Shown piece by piece: positions 40,880 through 52,188 of a stretch of 64,000 bases of DNA. Both the position numbers and the translations under genes were made by a program. Numbering within the stretch: position 1 is the stretch's first letter; every line of letters starts with the position of its first letter. Under the pieces are notes generated by a model. The model saw only the letters and a program-made list of their open reading frames with translations, was not told the origin of the DNA and ran no database searches. This DNA is from Corella eumyota (lineage: Eukaryota; Chordata; Ascidiacea; Phlebobranchia; Corellidae): the NCBI GenBank assembly GCA_963082875.1, contig OY720102.1, positions 9,026,990 through 9,090,989 of the forward strand, read 5' to 3'.

Positions 40880-43260
40880 TCACAGAATAAATTGTGCTGG
40901 ATTCGGTCGAATTGATTTGTCCTTTTTCTCGACTAAGTGTAAAGAACTCGAATAGGCGGAATTAGATAGCATGTCGTTGAGTTTCTTCTCAACTATTTTA
41001 TAGTTTTCAGGCGAGAGTCGACGGGCTTTACAAGTAACAGGAAGCGAAGTGCCCGTGTCGATTCGGTGGGTAAAATTGTGCAGTAAATATCTCCTTTACT
41101 GAACTTCTTTTCTAAAAGAGTTGGGAACTCGTCAACGATTTTCCTCAAATAAACGCAAATTTCTGGATAGGAAATATCTGTGGAATACTGCTGGTGAGAC
41201 GGGGGTAAGACGGGCTGGTTTGAATCCGTAGACTTCTTAGGGGGGGGTTCCTTTTTATTGTTTGCAGGGAAACGTGTTGTTTGAAAGGAATCCGCGTTTA
41301 CACATTGGCAGTCGGTCCTTGGGTTCGAAGAATTTACCCGTGAATTCCCTGACGAAGTTTGCGCAACCATTGCATTAGAAGAATTTGAGATATGAGAAGA
41401 AGATGACGTCTCATCCGCTAGCTCCTCGCATTCCTCAAATGAATTAATAGTTACAAAATTCTCAGACGGGCTTTCTTCTGTGGTCGGTCCATCTTCCATC
41501 TTTGTCCCGTAGAGAATGCACCGTTGTAACTGGATTCGGAATCACCTTAGCTCGACACAAACCAGCAAAAGCTTTTCCACCGGTTTGGAAAGTGGAGAGT
41601 CAAGGAGTTCGCAAGATTCTTGCGACGGTGTATGAGTTAATCGTTTATTTGAGAAATCAATCGTTAAAGCAAGTTCTGACAAAAAAGGAACTACCGATGA
41701 TGTGAGTTTTAATAGAAGTATAAAGAAACTCGGCTGTAAAGTTTACAGTCATTCCAAAGTCAAGAGGCAAATCCTGTTTTCCATAAACGGGGATAAGGGT
41801 CCCGTTTGCCGCTGAAAGGTATTGAATGGCTGTTTTCCGTCGTTGTTCGGTTGGGTTAGACATCAGATTATAATTTGAACCGGAATCGATAAGAAAACAT
41901 CGATTAACATTAAAGGCAAATACGTATAATAAAGTGTTATTGATAATATTTACATCTTGATGGTGTAAAACCTTCTTTATGGCCCCATGACTCACCTGCG
42001 AGCCATGGGTCTTTGGTAGTTTTTTTGTCAGTAGGTACAAGGTGGAGAACAACTGTAGGCCCTATCTTCGTACCTACTGTGGGCGTAACAATAACCTGGG
42101 TTATCGGGACGTCTTTGTGAAAAAGACGGAACGATAGGTCGAGGTGAATAGGCGTACCTCGAAGTGTTTTGCACTGAATCTTTATTATTTCTTCCGTGAG
42201 TACGGGAATTTCTTCCGCTAGGACAGCTAAGAGTGAATTCTTGCCGGCGGGGATTAAATGGGTTTGTCTTTTTCATAGCATAGCTATTTTGGGGCTCCGT
42301 GCGGGCCATTGTATTCAGTTGTTGAGACAAGTTAGCGATCTTTTCGCCTAATAAATCATTTATGAGCTCCTGATTATTCTCAGGACGAAAAGAACTTTTT
42401 CCATCTGTTGGGGGTTATTTATTTTTCTTGCCGCGGGCATCATTTTGTTAGCGGTCTTCGCGAGCTCTTCGAGCGACATGTCGTCGCGCTGCTCGAGGAC
42501 GAGGATAATCTGTGGCGGCAACTTCTGAAAGAAAAGGTGCCTGATAAGACTTGAGGTTGTCTCATCTTGTGTAAAGTTTACACATTTCATCATTTGGTAG
42601 AGAAGTTTCGACGGGTCCTTGTCGCCGAGTTCGAGTTCATTAAGCAATATATCAAAAAGCACTGCCTTGCTTTTTGAAAAGAAATGTATCATCTTGTCTT
42701 TAAAATGAGAATAAGGTGTAAGGTCCTTACAATGTAATATACTGGAAATTTTAGTCAAGACAGCTTGATCAAGACTTTGTACAACCATCGCGTACTTTGT
42801 CTCTTGATCGACGATGCTTGCTTCATCAAACATTTGATCAATAAGATTAACCCACAAACGCACACCATTAGACATAAAGGCGGGCAACGATATATTGGAA
42901 CGTCTAATAGTTTGTAAGCTCCAGAAAAGTAGGAGCGCAATGACTCTCGAATGGACTGTCATGAAAAAACTTCGGAGCTGTTGCTGGAGTTGAAGTGGAC
43001 GAAAAATTGAACGGTTTTTTGTTCCTATCAATGTTACAAAGGGGTGCATATGATACATTGGATTTGTTCGATAGGAAGGAATCTAACTGGTTGTCCGTTT
43101 GTTGTTCGCTCATGACCGTTCTGATTTGTGGGCTAAATGTTACTACAACCAAATGTTCAACTTTTATCACGTCGTCAACTTTTATCACGTTTCTCCACAA
43201 TCACAATTATCAAAAAAATACAACACACTCACAACTTCTCCTTTTACGTAAAGCGACACG
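40880..43260 (-). mobile_element. Ty3/gypsy-type LTR retrotransposon fossil (gag, protease, start of RT)
   Basis: On the minus strand from the right: untranslated leader, a gag-like region (~43060-42360), a basic linker, a retropepsin-like protease with the DSGS active-site motif (~41900), a Ser/Asn-rich stretch, and a segment typical of the entry to the reverse transcriptase (~41090-40970). The remaining pol and both LTRs are not found next to it. It is broken in several places (roughly four or more) and incomplete. Divergence suggests an old insertion. Its left limit coincides with the cut end of Utopia copy D. Confidence 0.65.
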
Positions 43261-46009
43261 TTAATCAAATGGTACATAATAGACACAAACTAAATTATTC
43301 TGCAATGCGAAAATAAAAAATATACTGGGTTTAATAATACAAAACTACATTACATGGCTGTACATTTCACTGTAATAAAAACGGATGGTAATTCTATATG
43401 AAATCAATTAATAATAACGAGATTCAGGAAAGAATATATTCAGCAAAAATCTCAAGCATACATTGAAAAACTATGTCACTACTGATAACGTTTTTTTATT
43501 TTAGGTTTTTACTATATAGTAAAAACTAAACAACAACAGGAAATGTTATCGAGATAAATCCAAAATTGGGGCGATGATATGTACATACATAAGCGTCTAT
43601 ACAATGTTTGACTATTTCAATATAATGACGAAATAAATTTGGTAATTCTAATTACCTTATGGGTAATTAGATCTGTCCTTAAATAAGAGGTATTTCTTAG
43701 TTTCCATACCCTTTTAAGTAACCAATACATATAAATATTGTTTCTTAGTAATTCTCTTATTGTTTATAAATTTGTACGGCTTTTAACTGCATAGAATGGC
43801 AGCGAGTTTGAACAGTTATTTGGGTTCACAGAACGAAAGTTATTATTTTGCCTGAGAAGGGAAAAATATATATTCTTTTTTGTACTTCATAATGGGTTGA
43901 TTCTGGTTGATAGTTTGTAAAGTATTTTTGCTTTTGATACCGTTTTGCGGCGGAAATTACATCACGGCTGTCAATGCAGGTGATTGTTGTTTTTTCTTGC
44001 CGTTCTTTGTGAACCAGCACCACAGCTGTTTTGAGGCTAGGAAAGCTTTTGCAGGGTAATTGATTGCGATGCTAAGTGCTTTTCCTACAGGACGAAGCCA
44101 CCCTGTTTCATCCCTAATTAAAAAACATTTCGTTGAATAATATATTTAATATTTTTAGCAAAGTAATGTTTAAGTTGATATTAGATTAATTATAAATATT
44201 TAAATTAAAAATGATCATATGATTTCTAACCACATTTTATTTATCAAACAAATCTAAGTAATAATATATTCCAGTGTCTTATCAAAATTTTAGTATGTTG
44301 TTTGTTATCAGATTATGTTTATGCCCTCCTATTTTTAAAATTTTATTATTACTTAATACTAATTAATAGGTGTTTGTTTATTTAAATTTAAAGGTTGACA
44401 TTAGGTTTTTAAATTTTAGTAACTTTTATATTATGATATTAATAACTTAAAAATAAGTGTAAAAAATATTTTGTTTGTTTATTATATTTAAATGCTTTTT
44501 TATTTATTCAAAATCAAAGATTGATTTTGAACGTCAAAAATTTAGTCTTTTGTATAATATGATATGAATTACTTAAAAACATGGTAAAAAAATATTTTTT
44601 AAAAAAATTAAAAATCTTTAAACTGAGTTAAAAGATTTACTTTTTTTTATATTTAAAATCTTGTTCGTTTGTTGAAAATCGTTATACATCATTTAATGTT
44701 TAGTCTAACGTATAACATAACATTAATAATAACATAAAAAAACGTTTAAATTTTGATTTTTGTTTCTATATAATATAATAAAAGCAAAATCACAATAATT
44801 AAAACGATAAAATGGTGGCAAAGCCCTCTTTTTTGTTAATTACTTAAAAACATTTGACCTATCAATTTATTTAATATTCTTAGTTAAGTTGTGTTTATGT
44901 ACATGTTTATTTATTTGGAAGAATTTTCATTAAAAATGATCAAATAACTTTAAATCATATTTTATTTATCAAATAAATCTAGTTAATATTATTATTGTAT
45001 TTATTCTTATTTGACCGAATTTTGAGTTAAAGTAACTTTTGTTCTAGTAAATCAAATTTTTTTAAATTTTAGTATGTTGTTTATTATCAGATTGTTTTTT
45101 AATCCTTCTATTTTCAAAATTTATTGTTCACAAATTACCAATAAAAAGTTTTTGTTTATTTAAATTAAAAGATTATTATTAGGTTTTTAAATTTAATTAG
45201 TTACATATTATTAAACAAATTTTATTTTGTTGTTAAATAAATTTAATTGTTTGTTTATTGATTAAAAATTTAATAAATTTTATTTATTTAAAACTAAGTC
45301 AAATGTATATCCTGATATCAGCTATTTAAAACTGGGATAAAAAATTAATTTTTGTTTGTTTATTAGATTTAAATGCTAGCTTTTAAATATAAAAAATAAG
45401 TTTAAGTCTATAAAATTTTGGTCTAATATATTTCAATACCATAAGAGAAAAGCGTGTTACAATTTTTATTGCAATTGATTGTTAATTAAAATCTAACGAT
45501 TGCCTTTAAACTGATTTTAGTAAAATTGTTATTTAATAACAATAAGGCAAACAGTAGAGGAGCAAAGCCCTCTACTTAGTTGGTGTGGAAAGTCGATCAA
45601 TGCGCGACTTAAATATATTGTCTTTAAACATGTGCTATGTTTTCATAGTTGCTACCAGTCAATAACATGATAGTTTTAAAAATAGCTAACAAACAACCGT
45701 AACACTAAGGTTATATTTTGATTGAGTTAAAAGTTCCATGTATACCGACTGGTATACACGTTCGCTTTTCCTAAACGCTTTCAATTAAAGCTGTTAACAA
45801 ATTCCGGTACGGCCAAATCGATATTATAGACCCGCAGGCGTACGTTTTTTAAGTAACAAAAATGTTCGTTCTAAAACAAAAATTTCAAATTTGCTTAAGT
45901 TTATTAGTTCATGATGCCATATTATTGGTAGTATAATTGTAATGATTATTTTTATGGATTCTGAAATAAACTTGACGACAAACAACCAAAAAAAAGAGAA
46001 AAAAAAACT
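43261..46009. other. very AT-rich stretch with dispersed repeat copies
   Basis: No genes seen. Recurrent blocks of the type TTTGTTTATTTAAATTTAAA then TTATTAGGTTTTTAAATTT (at ~44370, ~45150; also ~52690, ~53540) and ACCCTGTTTCAT-TAATTA-AAAAACATTT (at ~44102; also ~53147) indicate a diverged repeat family. A perfect 22-bp palindrome GTTTTTACTATATAGTAAAAAC centres on 43515. Confidence 0.45.
45585..45625 (+). repeat. SINE-family fragment with AAGTCG...CGACTT hairpin
   Basis: GTGTGGAAAGTCGATCAATG followed by CGCGACTTAAAT matches the part of the tRNA-derived repeat at 50315-50340 (GTGGAAAAGTCGAATGCGCG). The inverted pair AAGTCG/CGACTT is kept in both. Confidence 0.5.
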
Positions 46010-46011
46010 TT

Positions 46012-46470
46012 TCCAAGGCTGACAAAGCATTGTTCTTAGAAAGTTTTAACCACAACGAGATAAGGTTTTAGCTAAGGCGGGGAAATCAGCCTGGAATGAT
46101 TTGGCTTCTGCCTACAACTCCTCTGCTTTATCTGAGCAGAGGAGTGTAAGCCAGCTTTACCTGTGCTGGAAAAATATAAAAGCGGATGCCAAAAAAACAA
46201 AAATCGCGTCATCGTCGTGAGGTTTTTTTAACCAGCGGCGGCCAAGTTAAGGTGGAACAGGACGAGCTAACAGAAGCTGTTTGCTGTATGTATAAACTAT
46301 ATTGTGTTTTGTTCTTAAACCAAACAATTTTATATATTTTTAATAGCTGCAGTTCCATCTCAAATTGAGCTGCTGTTTAACCCGTACGACGAGGACGCTT
46401 ATTTAAACCAGCTGGTTTCTTTGCCTAATGAGATGTCGCCAATATTTAAATTCGGTGAGAAAAATTATTA
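46012..46470 (+). pseudogene. Harbinger accessory protein with zeste/Myb-type domain (element 3)
   Basis: Exon 1 region reads KADKALFLESFNHNEIR, then KAGKSAWNDLASAYNSSALS and VSQLYLCWKNIKADAKK, the zeste/Myb_DNA-bind_5 type (K-AW--LA--YNS ... QL---WKN-K--AK). After a frame change comes REVFLTSGGQVKVEQDELTE, and an exon after TTTTAATAG gives AVPSQIELLFNPYDEDAY. Harbinger elements carry such a DNA-binding partner, and a transposase lies 0.9 kb downstream on the opposite strand. One or two frame changes suggest it is broken. Confidence 0.55.
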
Positions 46471-47339
46471 GCTTTATTGTGGCTTGATTTTGAGCCTATT
46501 TTGGTTACTACTCACAAGACAATATTTTTTACTATCGTTCCTTATGTTAGCAACAAAAAAAATGTTAGCAACAAAAAAACATAATTCTATTTAGTAGTTG
46601 TCACAACATTTTAGAATTACCACTACAATCACAACAACAACCGCAATAACAACCACAACCTTATTTGAAACAACTAAAATTTAAATTGTCAAGGACGGAA
46701 ATTAATTTTAAAGAAAAGTAAACAAAATACCTAAAACAATTGTACTTATACAGAAAGTATGAGATAATAAAGATTAAACATAAGGCAAATATCACTGCTT
46801 TTTGTAAGCAATTAAACAATGAAAACAGTCATTTACGCCTATTGTTCGGTCTTTATTTCCTATGCTTTCTCTTATTTATTTTTTGTTCTATTATTATTTT
46901 TTAATCTCTTATTTGTTTATCTGTTATTTTTTATAATTTTATTTTCTTGCGTTTTTTTGTCCCTTTTCTATTTAAATAAAAATGGTCACTAGTAGTTTTA
47001 TTACGAATTTATTTAAGTACAAATATTTGTAAGCACAACAGCATGGATACAAAAAAATACTAACTATTGTATATACAGTAGTAAAATATTTAAATTAATG
47101 TATAAATATGTTCAAAGGGTATATATATAAAAAAAAAATAACCACAACAAGAATACAATTCTTATAAAGGTACAACTACAAGTGGTACAATTATATTGCA
47201 ACCATTACAAATGTTTAAGTATAAAAAAGAGATTAAAAATTACTTGTTATATACAGGTAAAAGTTAACACCACTAAAAATTTACCACTATAAATTTTAAA
47301 AGAAATTTATACAGGAATATAAATATATAAAAAAATTAT
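46471..47339. other. AT-rich spacer inside Harbinger element 3
   Basis: No coding signal. A 19-bp direct duplication (ATGTTAGCAACAAAAAAA-type) lies at ~46543-46580. It separates the accessory gene from the convergent transposase. Confidence 0.45.
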
Positions 47340-48111
47340 TTAATTAAAATTATTGAATAACAGTATCAATAAATTGCTGTCTAAACCTTTTTCCGCTGTC
47401 AGATGAATTTCTGTTCGTAGCAGCAGGAGCAAGCTTGCATCAGTTTGAACATAATCCTTAGGCATGATTCCAAGATTGTAAATACATGCTACAGCTATTA
47501 TAATAACAAGGGAATTTTGCAATTTCGTACAAAGGGGAATATAGAGGCAGTGAAATTTTTGCTTTAAAATGCCAAAAGCTCTTTCAATGATACTCCTGGT
47601 TTTTATATGATTTCGGTTATATTTTCTTTCCGCGATGGAGTCAGGTTGGGAGAGAGGAGTCAACAGGTATTTTTCACAGGAGTAGCGACCATCTTCAAAA
47701 AGAATACCATTAATGTTTCCTGATGACAACAAAGCAGAGATTATACTATTGTCAAAAATTCTTAAATCATGTGTGGAACCCGTTTTTTTTGCTACAATAT
47801 TGGTAAGTTTTAAATTAGCATCACAAATGCATTGGACATTAATGAAAAAAAAAAGCTATTATTTTAGAAATTTTGGAGACAATTCTGCACACCGTTGACT
47901 GATGGCAACCAATTAAATCACCATCACTTCGCTGAAAATGACCAGTGGAATAAAAGCGAATTGCTACAAGTAGCTCTAATATTGGAGGAAATGCATGCCT
48001 TCTTCTTTCCAACCCACAAAAGAGGAAGGCATGGTGGTCTGGCAAAGAAACAAAATAAGTGCTATTAGTCCTTGTAGTGGCAGGAAGTTTCAAATGAAAT
48101 ATTAACATCAC
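47340..48111 (-). pseudogene. Harbinger transposase, HARBI1-like (element 3)
   Basis: N-terminal part (48111-47860): LELLVAIRFYSTGHFQRSDG then DLIGCHQSTVCRIV, the helix-turn-helix region of HARBI1-type transposases. The piece holding the first catalytic Asp is missing. The next part reads CDANLKLTNIVAKKTGSTHD followed by LRIF with the second Asp (~47800), then LLTPLSQPDSIAERKYNRNH and RSIIERAFGILKQKFH with the Glu (~47580), ending near 47340. It is broken by an internal deletion and cannot be catalytic. Confidence 0.75.
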
Positions 48112-48336
48112 CGTGCTATAATTTATTTTAATAAAATTTGCTAGTTAGGCTATGCTAGAGTCGTAAATGACAGTCTAATCCCTACTTTAATCCGCCAAAT
48201 TCGGCGGATTAAATTCAATTTTTAATCCATCGCGGTTAATTGACTTTATTAATCGCGGTTTCTGCATACCTATCAAAAGTTAATCCTCGCTTTAATCGCG
48301 GATTAAAGTTAATCGCACTTTCTGCATTTGACCCAT
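48105..48336. repeat. terminal region of Harbinger element 3
   Basis: Contains subterminal inverted and repeated motifs AATCCGCCAAATTCGGCGGATT (a hairpin of AATCCGCC and GGCGGATT) and several AATCGCG. It ends GCACTTTCTGCATTTGACCC. The same end occurs at 11150-11346, which sets the family limit. Confidence 0.55.
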
Positions 48337-48716
48337 AGTGTGTGAAAGTAGCTAGTTTTAATGTTGTTGGAGAGGAAGGAGGAGAATCAATAGTTGTTGA
48401 AATATTAGAAGAGTCAATTCTCGACAAGTCAACATTGGTAGAAGTACTAGCTTAAAAAAAAAAAAAAAGATGGATCGGCAACAGACCCAGTTACAAACAC
48501 TGATGGATGACTGAATTATTGCCGTGAATATCAAAGTAAATGGTAATTCGTTTTTGACTTTTTTCGTTTATATTACAAGCAAATTATAGGATTGTCTGAA
48601 AGCCAAAAGATTTAAATGTATAAAACAGGTATAACTAATATACAAAATATTTAAAATTTATTAAATTGAACCTGTCTTTTTTCATTGGGGCATTATATTG
48701 TTCTGCAATACTTGTA
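48337..48716. other. no gene recognised
   Basis: AT-rich with a poly-A run at ~48455. It flanks the HMGXB3-like relic. Confidence 0.4.
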
Positions 48717-50281
48717 TTAAATAAAAAAGAAAATTTTTGCAGAGTTTAATGTTGCGAAATGATTTCTGATGTTTATGCAATATTGGTATTTCAATAACTT
48801 TATTTTAAAACATTTTTTGGGTAAACACAAATTACATACCTTGTCTGAACATAATGTAGCCAATATTTTATCATGCGAAATATTAATAGATATTTTTCTT
48901 TTGTTTACAGGATTGTTTTTAAGAATTGTTATTTTTTTGTGTACTGCATTTAATATCAAATTTGATTGCCTGGTTAACTTTCCCATCCGGTGAGCAACTG
49001 TTTCATACGTAATGTAAATTTTCCATGGATTTTGCATTCCTTAAAAAAAAACATGTTTACAAATGCTTTTTTAAAAAGGTAAATTTATGCGGCTTGAAAA
49101 AATTACTATAAAGACTCTTGATTATTTTTTAACATAATTAGACCACATATTTTCAATATTCTTATGATCATCATATTTTTTGTCTTGCTGTTTTGGGTAT
49201 TCAACAGTACATTATTAAGTATTTGATTAGCACATGTGATATAACTTTATTAAACTTAATTTGTTAGAATTTAACAAAATAGTGATTTAAACCTGGCAAT
49301 TGAAATGTGTTTTTCCAGTTTCCATCAACAATCACGATTTTTGGCCTTGGTCCACATTTAAAGCAGGTAAATTGGTATTTAATGTTAAGTAAAGCACAAA
49401 AATGATAAAATTCATTCAAGATGTTATTGATGTCCAAATTCTCTTCTCGAAAAAGCATTTTTATTTCAGTTTCTACACTAACTTGGTTCTAATAAGGTAA
49501 AATATTCTTATTTTATATAAGTATTATTGAATGCCTGTTTGTTTTTGTTGAGATTGTATTTTACCTTAATTCCTCTAATCAGGTATTAAATTAATTTGCA
49601 ATATAGTTGTTTATTGTAAATATGAAATCCTGTTTTGCACATATTTTAATTCCAAACTAGTTTATCACACATTTTTTTAATATTGGCTTAAAAATTTTGT
49701 TATTTTTAAATTTCAGTAGGCCTATTAGTAAAATATTAAAATTTTGTTTTCAAGTTCTGTTAGCTCTTTACCATTGCACTGAGGATACAATTCTTTTCAA
49801 TTGGCATAAAACAGTTTGGTGGATGTAGTTCTTACATTAGCTTTATAAATATAGCTTCTGGGATTCGCTTTTGGCAAAGGTAGTGTTTCATCAAAAATTC
49901 ATCTTTTTTTGTTGGCAACAATTTTGTGCTAAAATGTTTAAAATTAGTTTTCACTTATTGATATACTTTCTTTAATGTTTATATTTTAACATGTATTTGT
50001 GTAAAAATTTTCCTTACCTTTAAATATTTTCTTTAAGCAGATCTAGATTGATTTAGCACAGTAACCAATGCATGGTCACAAGTTTTATTATCGCCAGAAA
50101 ATGAACATTTACACGACCAAATTCCATTTTTTGAGTCAAAGAAGACCCTTACTCTTAAAAATTCACAAAAATAATCTTTTTTATCTGTATATCCAAAAAA
50201 GTACATTTGTCGTGCTGCATTACCTAAATCTGCAAAATTTGCATAAACGACCAGGGAGACATTTCTGGCATTGCTATTGTC
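48717..50281 (-). pseudogene. SWIM and zinc-ribbon protein relic (HMGXB3/KDZ-transposase-like)
   Basis: On minus, 50281-50042 is an open 80-codon exon: RNVSLVVYANFADLGNAARQ, then IWSCKCSFSGDNKTCDHALV, a SWIM finger. Next exon (~49925): LLPTKKDEFLMKHYLCQKRI and LHPPNCFMPIEKNCI with one in-frame stop between. Then 49480-49264: FTCFKCGPRPKIVIVDGNWK, a Cys pair followed by a D-N-K motif. Last, 49037-48940: NPWKIYITYETVAHRMGKLT and NLILNAVHKKI. The order (SWIM, P-E-C segment, CxxCG-P--V--D, NP---TR--VLN) recalls HMGXB3-like proteins derived from Zisupton/KDZ transposases. I am moderately sure of the family. A stop and missing upstream exons suggest decay. Confidence 0.45.
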
Positions 50282-50309
50282 TTACTTTTTTTTTGTATAT
50301 ATCTTTATC

Positions 50310-50444
50310 CTCGTGGAAAAGTCGAATGCGCGACTTAAACATAGAGTAACATCAGTTACTCCGACCCAGTCTTGTGTTGCCCACTTTAAACCCACGACCT
50401 CATGTGTGGTGGAGCAAGTGTTCTTACCACTACACCACGCTGCC
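50310..50444 (-). repeat. tRNA-derived SINE copy
   Basis: Minus strand from 50444: GGCAGCGTGGTGTAGTGGTA (A-box), ACTTGCTCCACCACACATGA, then GGTCGTGGGTTTAAA (near a B-box). It continues ACTGGGTCGGAGTAACTGAT with hairpins AGTAACATCAGTTACT and AAGTCGAATGCGCGACTT. A tRNA-like head plus an unrelated body is a SINE. Related fragments lie at 45585 and ~52585 (AACATCAGCTTCTCCGACAC). I cannot see a target duplication. Confidence 0.6.
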
Positions 50445-50879
50445 GATATAAACACAATAGGGGTTGCACGTTCGTTTGGCACGAAAAATATCACAAATTA
50501 TGTGTCAATCTGCGCCAATCAATAGTAAAAGATTAAAAGTAATATTAACGTTTTAGATTGTCACTGGTCAGGTGTTGTACAAACAGACAATTAATCCTGT
50601 TATGTCTGTCTGATAGTCTGTTATTGCATTGCAGATATGTTGTATGTAGATTATATGGCATAGTGTCTCTTTGTAGCAATTACATAAAAAATAAGTAAAA
50701 TAAAGATTTTGCCCGACTTGTCATAAAAATAGCAAGCTAGTTTTGTTATTGCATTGCCTGGTTGCTTTTTAAATAAGCAACATAACAATTTAAAAAAAAT
50801 GTGAGCTAATTCTTAATTACGTGCCAATAAACTGGAGGTTATTAGGGAAAAGATATGCTTGTGGCTGTTTTATACCAGT
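50445..50879. other. no gene recognised
   Basis: AT-rich. TGTCTGTCTGATAGTCTG-type short repeats at ~50605 only. Confidence 0.4.
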
Positions 50880-51375
50880 AGTGTTTTGTGGCTCCGTTTG
50901 TACCATTGCCTTATTTACTGAGTAAAGTTAGCGATTGCCTTGCCTAATAATTTGTTAAAAAGCTCCTGATTATTCTCAGGGCGAGAAAGACTTGTCCCGG
51001 AAATCATTAATTTTTCATACTGAGAGTATCAAATTATCCGCAAGAGTCTTAAACGAACAAGGGTAATCTAAGGCGGCAACTTTAGAAAAAAATGTGTGCC
51101 GAATTAAACTCAAGGTTGTCTCATCTCGTGTGAAGTTTACACACTTTATCGTTTAAAATAAAAGCATAGACGGCTTTTTGTCGCCGAGTTTGAGTTTATT
51201 AAACAATATGTCAACAACATGGCCTTGCTCTTTAAAAAAGCCGTTAGGTTATCCTTACAATGCAAGGTACAGGTAATCTTATCTTAAACAGTCTGATCAA
51301 GACTTTCTACGACCTTGCGTACTTTGTCTCTTGATCTACAATTTTTGCTTCTACAAAAGCCTGGGTATGACTTTA
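50880..51375 (-). mobile_element. second gypsy gag fragment (fossil), same family as 40.9-43.3 kb
   Basis: Minus-strand sequence parallels ~42770-42290 of the other gypsy fossil over some 490 bp, for example in the shared CTCCTGATTATTCTCAGG and GTCTCATCT blocks. Only part of gag is present, with many differences and several breaks (more than five). It is clearly older or faster-decayed than the first copy. Confidence 0.6.
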
Positions 51376-52116
51376 AAAAAAATTCAAATAGTATAACTGT
51401 ACAGAATACTCACCAAAGTTCTTTTATGATAATAGGTACTACACAAAACAATATAATCAAAACTTATCAACAAAAATAAAACTTTTTCTATCTAAAACTA
51501 AATTCCCATCTACTCTAAATGCGATTACACAAAAAAGTAATAAAACTAAAATAAAAAGACTCACAAATCGGAAGTTTGCCAAATCGAAAAATTTTAGATT
51601 TTTAACTGTTTTAGATAGACAGTTTAAATATTGACTTTATTTTTGTTATAATGTCCGAAACTAAATTACCTTTTAAAAGAATTTTTCTTTAATTGATAAA
51701 TGTACGATTTCCGTTAATCTGGGATAAGTTAATCACGAAATTATTACGAACTCACATTAACTTTAATCGTTATGCAAAAACAATTCTAATAATTTATGCA
51801 TCATATTGTCGAAACGCACCGCGAAATTGAAAAACATTTCCTACACCGAGAATCGGGCCACTTGGGTGAAAGCCAGGGAACCTATATCCTAGACTGTGTA
51901 GGGGATGTAAATCTATCGTTTAACCCAGCTAAATATTTATATACTAAAAAACACAAGTTTTTTATAATCTGTAAGAAGTAATATGAAAAAACGTAAATAA
52001 AAACAACTAAAGACCTAGTTTGCCCTAAAGAAGATCGAAACTTCTCACATCCAAGCCGACCAACCAAGTGCAACAATTTACTTGTAATCGCTTGAATTTA
52101 ATATTTTAAACATAGC
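51376..52116. other. no gene recognised
   Basis: AT-rich with short open frames and no motifs. It ends at a tRNA-like sequence. Confidence 0.45.
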
Positions 52117-52188
52117 GGCTCGTTGGTCTACGGGTATAATTCTCGCTTTGGGTGAGAGAGATCTACGGTTTAAATCCCGAACAAGCAC
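52117..52188 (+). tRNA. tRNA-Pro(TGG)-like sequence, probably a pseudogene
   Basis: GGCTCGTTGGTCTACGGGTA, then TTCTCGCTTTGGGTGAGAGA with anticodon TGG in a CTTTGGGT loop, then GGTTTAAATCC as B-box and ACAAGC acceptor. It follows animal tRNA-Pro along its full 72 nt. The acceptor stem has about two mismatches, the anticodon stem one and the T stem two, so it is likely a pseudogene or a SINE head. Confidence 0.65.

Noticed and set aside
41502-41705. 67-codon plus-strand frame
   Set aside because: Lies antisense to the gypsy fossil and has no motif.
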